From Cheiracanthium punctorium (Eukaryota; Arthropoda; Arachnida; Araneae; Cheiracanthiidae), in assembly GCA_038373885.1 (NCBI GenBank), contig JAWZYV010002500.1, forward strand, positions 1,047,728 through 1,111,727: a DNA stretch of 64,000 nucleotides, read 5' to 3'. Shown one piece after another: positions 57,395 through 64,000 of the stretch. The notes beneath the pieces were generated by a model. That model was not told the origin of the DNA and made no database searches. It worked only from the letters and a program-made list of their open reading frames with translations. Made by a program: the position numbers and the translations under genes. Every line of letters begins with the position of its first letter. Positions within the stretch are counted from its first letter, which is position 1.

Positions 57395-57975
57395 TATATC
57401 CCAGAATGAGGTAATGAATAAAACATTACTACCGCGTCTTGAAGCGCATCGGTAATTTCAACGCATTTTTAAAGCGATCTCACCTAGAGAGAGTCGTCTT
57501 CCGATTTAATTAATCCTCCGGAAATATCTGTTACTTATATCTTGTTCTTGTAAGCGATATTTTGATAAATCCAGGCCCAAATTTATTCCGAGCTAACATC
57601 TCTCGCACAGGATGTGGAAAGGAGACGATTGCTTGGGCATTTATTGGGCATATAATGTTTTCGCGAGAAGGATTTGTTTTCGCAGATTGGTAGTTGAAAG
57701 TCCATGTCACAGTTCCAGAAAGTTACCCAGGAGTTTTCATGAAGTGTCGTTGTTGTTGATGATGGTAAAAATCCTCTGGTTGGAAGCAGAGCCAGATTTT
57801 CCACTTTAGTCGACAGTGGGTGAAATGGAACTGCATAACGTCATTCCATGTTATAGAGACTCAGTGGAAAGAAGGCGCACTTAGCTCGTGATCTCCTAAT
57901 TTAGAACTAATTCCAGATGAGCGGCGAGCACCTGAAGAGGTATCGTTTAAACATGGGGGACATTGGAAGTACGAC
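57395..57975 (+). repeat. Duplicated block W, copy 1
   Basis: It is collinear with 59025-59630: GAATGAGGTAATGAATAAAA, CGCATTTTTAAAG, GCCCAAATTTATTC, TTGTTGTTG and the start of repeat R (AACTAATTCCAGATG, GAGGTATCGTTTA). It breaks off inside R. Confidence 0.65.
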
Positions 57976-58479
57976 AGGTTTGAAGTTGGAAAATATAAAT
58001 ACGGGTAGGCTTCAGTTTAGGGGAATAAAATAACAGCGCGCGAACATGAGATTGAAATTGTTGTACTGAGGAAGATGATTCTTGGGTGAATTTTTCGAAT
58101 ATTTGGCAGGACATCTGCGATTGTTCACTTTTTGATGACAAGGGATTTGGAGTGCACAAATGTATCGATCTCTCGATATAAACTATCAGAAATAAAATAT
58201 TTCCGAGCACGATATTAAATCAAAATCTTTAATATGTCTCAAAACAATATTAAGATACAGTGAAGCAATACGCCACTTGAAATCATTCAATGCGGACAAC
58301 CCTTGTCTATAGGAGCACTTCCATAAACTCGGGATTTTTGATAATCCTTTCTGCCTTCTGCAAAATGGCAGAGCTGATGAATAAAGTCCACCTCCATCGC
58401 TGTAGGTCACTTCGTGCAAATTGCGAGAAGATAAGTCCAAGAGCTTTTAATTCAACGACTTTGGTCATAATTTTGTGTA
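57976..58479. other. No gene supported
   Basis: Overlapping frames on both strands near 58186-58526 have no recognisable domain. Confidence 0.4.
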
Positions 58480-58870
58480 TTAATGACTATGCCATTTTAT
58501 CTCTAACCCCCTTTATTGAAAATTGACAGAAAATTGTGGTCCAAAAATGCTACATAAAAGTATGCGACATATATATATTGAGAATTTTACATATATTTAA
58601 GTACTATTAATTCACAACAGCTCTAATCTATTGTTACAATATTTCGTAGGCTGTAGAACATGCATCGCCAGTATTTTTCTATAAATAGGTTACAATCATA
58701 AAAATTTCAACATAGGATTACTAGGCGAAATACACGAAAGATGAGAGATAAAATGACAAAGTCGATGAATATCGCTTTTATATGGCAATAAATAAACTAA
58801 AAATTTAGGGTTGTTCAGGTTTCTCCCACTGACGAGGCTCGAACAGCCGAGTTATATTTTTATTGTTTTA
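58480..58870 (+). repeat. Dispersed repeat family S, copy 2
   Basis: It shares both outer parts with 11540-12530 but has only about 230 bp between them, lacking the zinc-knuckle coding part. Confidence 0.55.
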
Positions 58871-59024
58871 TTTTTTTCCTTTGTTATTTGCCTTGCCATT
58901 AGAAATTTTTAAAAGTACAATTTAATCAAATATTTTATTGAAATTGCTTAATTGAAGTTTAAACTTCTTGATCATACCACAGAATGTAGAGACTCTACTT
59001 GCCCGAGTTAATAATTCCGCATTT

Positions 59025-59800
59025 AATTCCGAAATGAGATAATGAATAAAACATTACTTTCGTGTCTTGAAGCACATCCCTAATTTTAACGCATTTTTAA
59101 AGTCTCACATTGAGAGGACACATCTTTGGATTTAATTAATATTCGGGGGAAAATGTGTTACTTTATGTCTTGGGTTGGAAGCAATATTTCAGATTTCGAT
59201 AAATTAAAGCCCAAGTTTATTCTGAGCTAACACCTTACGCACAGATTGTGGGAAAGGATCATTTAAATAACGATTTGACGTTCCTTTCACTTTTCAGAGG
59301 CATTTCCTGACAACATAATGTTTGCACGAGAAAGATTTATATTTGTGGATCGCTTCTTAAAAAAAGTTATGCCGCAGTCCATTTTAGTCTTTTTCACGAA
59401 GGACCGTGTTGTTGTTGTTTTTTATGCTCTCTGACAACCGCATGATGTGCCAGATCCCCCAGATAGTTAAGCGATGGGCATAGGGGAACGCCTTCCCTTT
59501 TTAGGGAGCCCCAGTGGAAGGAAGTCAGACTTTAGTCCTGTGGTCCCCTAATTTTGAACCAATTCCAGAGGAGGGACCAACATCCTGAAATCGGCACCCC
59601 CAGAGGTATCGTTTAACAACTTGGAGAACATTAAAGCCACGACGGATTTTACGTGCACCAGGTCCCATTAGCGTACCCGGTCCCACAGCAGTCGAGCCGA
59701 GAGGGAGTTGACCCTCCCGCGCACTGGCCAAGCCGGATGCTGCTTCACCTGCCGTGTTCTTATTAGCACCCAGACCACTCGAAGGACAATTCAGTTATTA
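59025..59800 (+). repeat. Duplicated block W, copy 2, ending in full repeat R
   Basis: It is collinear with 57395-57975 and then continues through a complete R segment (59490-59795), including AGTCGAGCCGAGAGGGAGTT and GGCCAAGCCGGATGCTGC. The order suggests W and R are parts of one element about 775 bp long. Confidence 0.65.
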
Positions 59801-60203
59801 AAACCAGATAAATAAACCATGTCAAAATCAAAGATTGTGCAACACTTTCAAGCAAAATTATCGTATGCGTATGAGACTGCATAGATATAATTAAAACCAA
59901 AAAACAACGATCCAAATCTATTTCTTTCGGTCATAAAATACGAATTCTACGAGACCCTAAATACACCATTTTTTTAAAAATTATTCTTAGGACATAATCT
60001 ATGAAAATTGTTTTCTAACCCTCCGTAAAGGTTCTACAAATGTACCATGCAGCCTTTTTCCTAAAAAAAACACCTTTTCATAAACCTTAACAATAAAATA
60101 TATTGACTTGATTCACAATGAGACATAAGATCTAAACTATACACTCTTTAATAGTGAATGTTTAAATTCATTTACAATGACTATTTTGAGTGGCCCTGTT
60201 AAA
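59801..60203. other. AT-rich sequence, no gene seen
   Basis: No feature recognised. Confidence 0.45.
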
Positions 60204-60502
60204 CTAACCCTTTAACGTGCTTTGTCCTCGCCGTGAGGACACAAAACTCTGACGTTTTGACCGTTCTCAGCCACGAAAAATAAATTTCATTTCTATAAAA
60301 ATACTTGAGGGTGACATAGCTATACAAGAATCCTTTACTTTTTAGCACATCACTTCCCGTAAAAATGGTCAATTATTTGTAAAGTTGTCAGGACTATTTT
60401 TAACAGCACTGGCATCTCGCTTAAAACTGGAGATACGATGGAAATACATTGATATAGAAGAACAACTGGATAGACTACCCTGGTTGCGCTTCAAAGGGTT
60501 AA
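60204..60502. mobile_element. piggyBac-like MITE, 291 bp
   Basis: CTAA|CCCTTTAACGTGC (60208) is mirrored by GCGCTTCAAAGGG|TTAA (60498). The right TTAA is intact and the left has become CTAA. The TIR start is the same CCCTTT as in the element at 16739. Confidence 0.6.
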
Positions 60503-61022
60503 ACTATACTTATTAACACAGCAACAATCTTCATCCGAAGATGTTTATACTCCACTGCAAGCTACCCGCCTCCTATTTAATATGGAATTATTAATTCCCT
60601 CTATGGAATAATCGCTGCCGTGCTTCACATGCGTGTGTGTGAGTTCGCTGAAAAATCCCTCTCTTATAAGCAATCTTCCCGTCCAGCTGACTCTAACCAA
60701 TATTAATGCAACATGTCATATGTGACGTTTGCAGGATTAATGGTAGAGATTCCTGAGCTAAATACGTGATATTGTCTTTTCAATTATTAGCGAACGTGTT
60801 ACTTAAGGTGAAAGGATTCTCAAAATGTTCCATCAAATTCATGAAAGCAAAACTCAGAGTGTTTATATAAACATTGAAGCATGTAAGGTAAAGTGAATGG
60901 TAAAGTGAAAGAAATCAGACCTACACATTTTTGAAGAAAATAAAAGAGATAAAAAACAGAGAGATGAATAAAAACCATTTCCAGCATGATCTTTTCCGCA
61001 CAAATAATATTGCATAATGAAT
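60503..61022. other. No gene supported
   Basis: No feature recognised. Confidence 0.45.
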
Positions 61023-61693
61023 TCTAACTAATATTATAAATGCGAAAGTAAGTATGTTTGTTACACTTTCACGCCTAAAACGCTGAATCGATAATGATGA
61101 ATTTTGTTATAGAGATAGATGGGACCCTGGAGACGGTTATAGGTTACTTAGAATTTTAGATTGTTAATTACTTTTTTAGTTATTAATTAAAAACCGTTTT
61201 TACGCTGCCATGCTTGGCGAGTTCCGACCATATAAAATGATTCATGTTTTGAGCTAACAGAAATTCAATTACTTCGATGAAGAATCGTATGCATTTCAAA
61301 AACATGAAATACCACGGAAATTATGCCGGTTTTAAGCCAAATCTATCTATAATAAAAAAAAATTAATGTTCTCCAGACGAATCTACAGCACGCAGAGCTT
61401 TGAAAATTTGAGCATATAAACCCTTGACTTCAGTAATGTGCGACTGAGGCTCAGAATTTTGAAATTTTAATTACATTTTTAACTATTAATTAAAAACTGT
61501 TTTTAGGTAGTCATGCTTTGTGAGTGTCACTCGCACAAAATGATTTATGCTTTTCAAATAAAGCAGAAATTCTATTTGCAGAATCGCATACATTTGAAAA
61601 ACAGGAAATGGCATGGAAAATACGTTAGTTTTACGCCAAATTAAGAAACATAAGAAGTCCAAATGTGTTTTTTAAAGTTAGTAAATTTCCAAA
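61023..61693 (+). mobile_element. Helitron 5' fragment with internal direct repeat
   Basis: It begins TCTAACTAATATTATAAATG with a GCGAAAGTAAGTATGTTTG subterminal stretch, a form common at Helitron 5' ends. Two related units of about 180 bp lie at 61165-61340 and 61460-61640. It runs into a second Helitron start at 61694 and has no 3' end of its own. Confidence 0.6.
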
Positions 61694-62764
61694 TCCTACC
61701 GATAATATAAATGTGTACGTTTGTGTGTTTGGATGTTTGTGACTGAATCACGCAAAAGTGGCTGAACGGATTTGGATAAAATTTGGTATGAAGATAGCAT
61801 ATATACCCTGGATTAACATTCAGGTAACCTTTCTTGTATGTACTCGAAATAATTCTAAAAGATTACGCTCTATGGGCATACTTTTTTCACTGATTCAAAG
61901 TTACACTATTCCTGAGTATTATTGTTTAAGGCCGATTGACTGCACTAGGGTTCTAGGCCTATATAGGGAGTGCCGTCTGTGGGGAGCTTTCAAAGGGATC
62001 CTATAAGCAATTTTATTCCATTCAATCTTATTAATGCATTCCTGTTTTTAAGCGAGGTCGTGGAGAAAACCACGGAAAACTCCGAACGGCTAGGTCAACA
62101 GGCGCGACCGGGGTTTGTACCTTTTACTTCCCGCTTTCCAGTTTCGAAAGCAGAACCTCTCAGCCAGTGGTGGGGCTCTGAGTATTATAGACTAACTTTT
62201 AAGCATCGGTTCAGTAGTTACTATATGTATCTCTGTAATTACTGAATCGACTTCGAAACTTTTTTCACTGATAGAAAGCTACACTATTTCTGAGTATTAT
62301 AGGCTGAAATTTATGCAGGTAGCATAAATAGTTCTTTTACAGGAACATTCAAAATAATTCTAATACATTACACTTTATGGTTATCTCAGTAACTGCAGAA
62401 CCGAATCAAAAGCTTGTTCACTAGTAGAAAGCTGCACTATTCCTGTTTAACATAGGCTAAACTAGGAACTAGCATAAATATTTCTCTTACAAGAACACTC
62501 AAAATAGTTCGCAAATATGTCGTAACTGTCGCTATTCGTCAAATGCGTAAAAAAAATCTAAATTTATTAACTCTGCATACTTTCTTACTTTAAATGAAGT
62601 ATACTACCATGTATTATACTTCATTTAAAATAAGTAAAAAATAAATTATATTTACATACAGTCACTTTAGTCTATAGTGCAAACATTAGTTATTCACACA
62701 TGCTTCATTTCTCTCCGGACCTAATTCTAAAGCCGACGCGGACGAAGTCGCGGGTAGCAGCTAG
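61694..62764 (+). mobile_element. Non-autonomous Helitron (H), 1,071 bp, SINE inside
   Basis: It starts A|TCCTACCGATAATATAAATG and ends CTAG|T (62761-62764) after a GC-rich hairpin (CCGACGCGGACGAAGTCGCG, 62733-62752). The interior has three related units (CTACACTATTYCTGAGTATTA phrase near 61900, 62278 and, degenerate, 62433). A SINE is inserted at 61965-62180. Confidence 0.8.
61965..62180 (-). repeat. tRNA-derived SINE, copy 3, inside Helitron H
   Basis: On the minus strand the A box TGGCTGAGAGG (near 62165) and B box GGTACAAACCC (near 62120) precede GACCTAGCCGTTCGGAG and TTTTCCGTGGTTTTCTCCA. This copy has the best-preserved A box. An extra stretch of about 45 bp (62005-62050) interrupts the 3' part. 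Confidence 0.75.
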
Positions 62765-62864
62765 TAAATAACATAGCTGTATCACTTGCCTTTAAATGTC
62801 CCGCAACGGCCAATAATGAAAAGTAGTTTTAAAAAAAAAACGGTTTCGAAGGTAAACCCTTGTC

Positions 62865-63165
62865 AATCGAAAAACCTCTCCTCGAAAAACCTCGTCAATC
62901 GAGACTCCTCCGAACTTTTCCAAGCAAGTCTGATGTTACGGAAGTGAAGCAACGAGAATTCCGTAGGATTCCAAAGGTGTCGACCAATCAGATTGCATGG
63001 TTGCCAATTTCTCTTACTGCCGTTTCTGAGTCTCGCGAATAAAGCTGCGAGTGGTGAAAAGCTCTCGCAAATCGGCGACACAGTTAGTAGCACGGAGACG
63101 GTATTAGCTATCTGATAGTGAAGCCGAAACTGTAACTGATCCGCCATATTGCTTAGACCATATTG
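62865..63165. promoter_or_regulatory. GC-richer promoter-like stretch
   Basis: This 300-bp stretch stands out from its AT-rich surroundings, with CpGs, a CCAAT box in a GACCAATCAG context (62984-62988), a second CCAAT (63003) and a GATCCGCCATATTG phrase (63137). Overlapping frames on both strands have no recognisable product. It directly precedes repeat T copy 2. It may be a promoter or first exon of a gene outside the window, or part of an unknown element. Confidence 0.25.
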
Positions 63166-63194
63166 CAATATGACTGTGTTATTCTACTATACTA

Positions 63195-63865
63195 GAAGAT
63201 AAAACCCGTTGTGGAGACAATTACAGCGGACGCTAGAAAAAAACATTCCATAAAAATATGTCTACACTCAATATATTTAATCTTTGCTCACTTAAAATAA
63301 ATAATTTTATATTCAACTTTTAGTATATACCGAAATCAAAATTGCAGTTTTTCTTCTAAAAACGTGCGGAAACTTTTAATATTCGAAAGATTTCGTTTCG
63401 CTGAGAACATCCTCTTATCTTAGTTTTCTGCAGAGGAAATTATTTTATTTGTGAAAGGTTTGGAAAAGCTATTTGAAAAGAATTGTAATTGTATATTTCC
63501 TTTCAAAGCCTGATAACCGTGACTTCAGTATGGCGTTACTATCCTTTGCGACACCTAATTTTTTCACTCAAATGACTACCTTTTTTTTCTTTCTCTCGGA
63601 AATAAAATAGAAAAATCCCTTGAAATTAGGAAAACGGGGGAATTTTCAGATTTTTAAATTAGCGCAGATTGTTTTCTTTGTTTTTATACATATAATAATG
63701 AAAATTTTTAAGCGGATCATACAAACAGTGTAGATTTTATTAGGGTTTTTTTTGTGATTAACTTTTTAATCTTTTTGGAGTAATGGTGGTAAAAGTTTTA
63801 TATTGGTGTGGTTGAACCGGTATTGCTCCATAGTCAGTGTGTCAGGAATCAGTGTAACTACATAG
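63195..63865 (+). repeat. Dispersed repeat family T, copy 2
   Basis: Second copy of the repeat at 9310-9985, in the same orientation. Confidence 0.7.
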
Positions 63866-63867
63866 TA

Positions 63868-64000
63868 CACTGTTAAAAATAATCTGAAAATTCAGGATAA
63901 TTCCAGCCTTAATTTCCAGGAAAATGTCCGCTTTCCCCAACAATTGGTAATTTTCTGTTAAACGAAGAAAAATGATTGCAATTTTCGGAAATTTCTTGTG
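63868..64000. mobile_element. MITE start with TA target, cut by window end
   Basis: TA (63866-63867) precedes CACTGTTAAAAATAATCTG, close to the end of the foldback MITE at 20329. The other end lies beyond the window. Confidence 0.5.

Noticed and set aside
59525..59731. 68-codon minus-strand frame, proline- and glycine-rich
   Set aside because: It belongs to repeat R. The plus strand of the same region reads equally well with stops, so coding direction cannot be decided.

Overview
This is an AT-rich eukaryotic window made almost entirely of transposable-element material. I could support no complete, intact host gene. The one large coding unit is a decayed Helitron Rep/helicase gene on the minus strand, with a clear GT-AG intron. 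Around it lie Helitrons of several families, mariner derivatives, piggyBac-like and PIF/Harbinger-like MITEs, tRNA-derived SINEs and a LINE fossil. That mix, with the A/T-flanked CTAG Helitron ends, points to an arthropod. A chelicerate such as a spider is plausible, but I cannot prove it from this sequence.

Layout. 0.7-3.9 kb: nested Helitron fragments inside a possible hAT-like element. 4.4-15.8 kb: five dispersed, mostly decayed copies of one short lysine-rich coding segment, interspersed with a SINE, a 145-bp minisatellite, a CCHC zinc-knuckle ORF and a PIF/Harbinger-like MITE that carries promoter-like motifs. 16.7-20.5 kb: a piggyBac-like MITE, an LTR-like repeat, a possible spliced minus-strand transcript and a foldback MITE. 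21.5-32 kb: three copies of one block about 4.95 kb apart, a LINE RNase H fossil, a second LTR-like repeat and a 1.2-kb Helitron. 34.2-36.3 kb: a complete non-autonomous Helitron with an internal minisatellite. 37-41 kb: a small TIR element, a mariner deletion derivative that keeps only the DNA-binding half of its transposase, and a GGTGTC-ended TIR element. 41.2-52.2 kb: a cluster of three related Helitrons (A, B, C), with B and C joined precisely head to tail and C carrying the Rep/helicase. 52-64 kb: a palindromic mariner-derived element, two more SINEs, duplicated repeat blocks, a second piggyBac-like MITE, another Helitron and a GC-richer promoter-like stretch.

How the parts relate. C once encoded the rolling-circle transposase. 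A is an internal-deletion derivative that keeps the 5' and 3' ends of C plus the last part of the helicase reading frame. D, E and the 61-62.8 kb element carry the same kinds of ends and no protein, so they would have depended on a RepHel in trans. The two mariner fossils preserve opposite ends of a mariner transposase. No tRNA, rRNA or CRISPR array was found.
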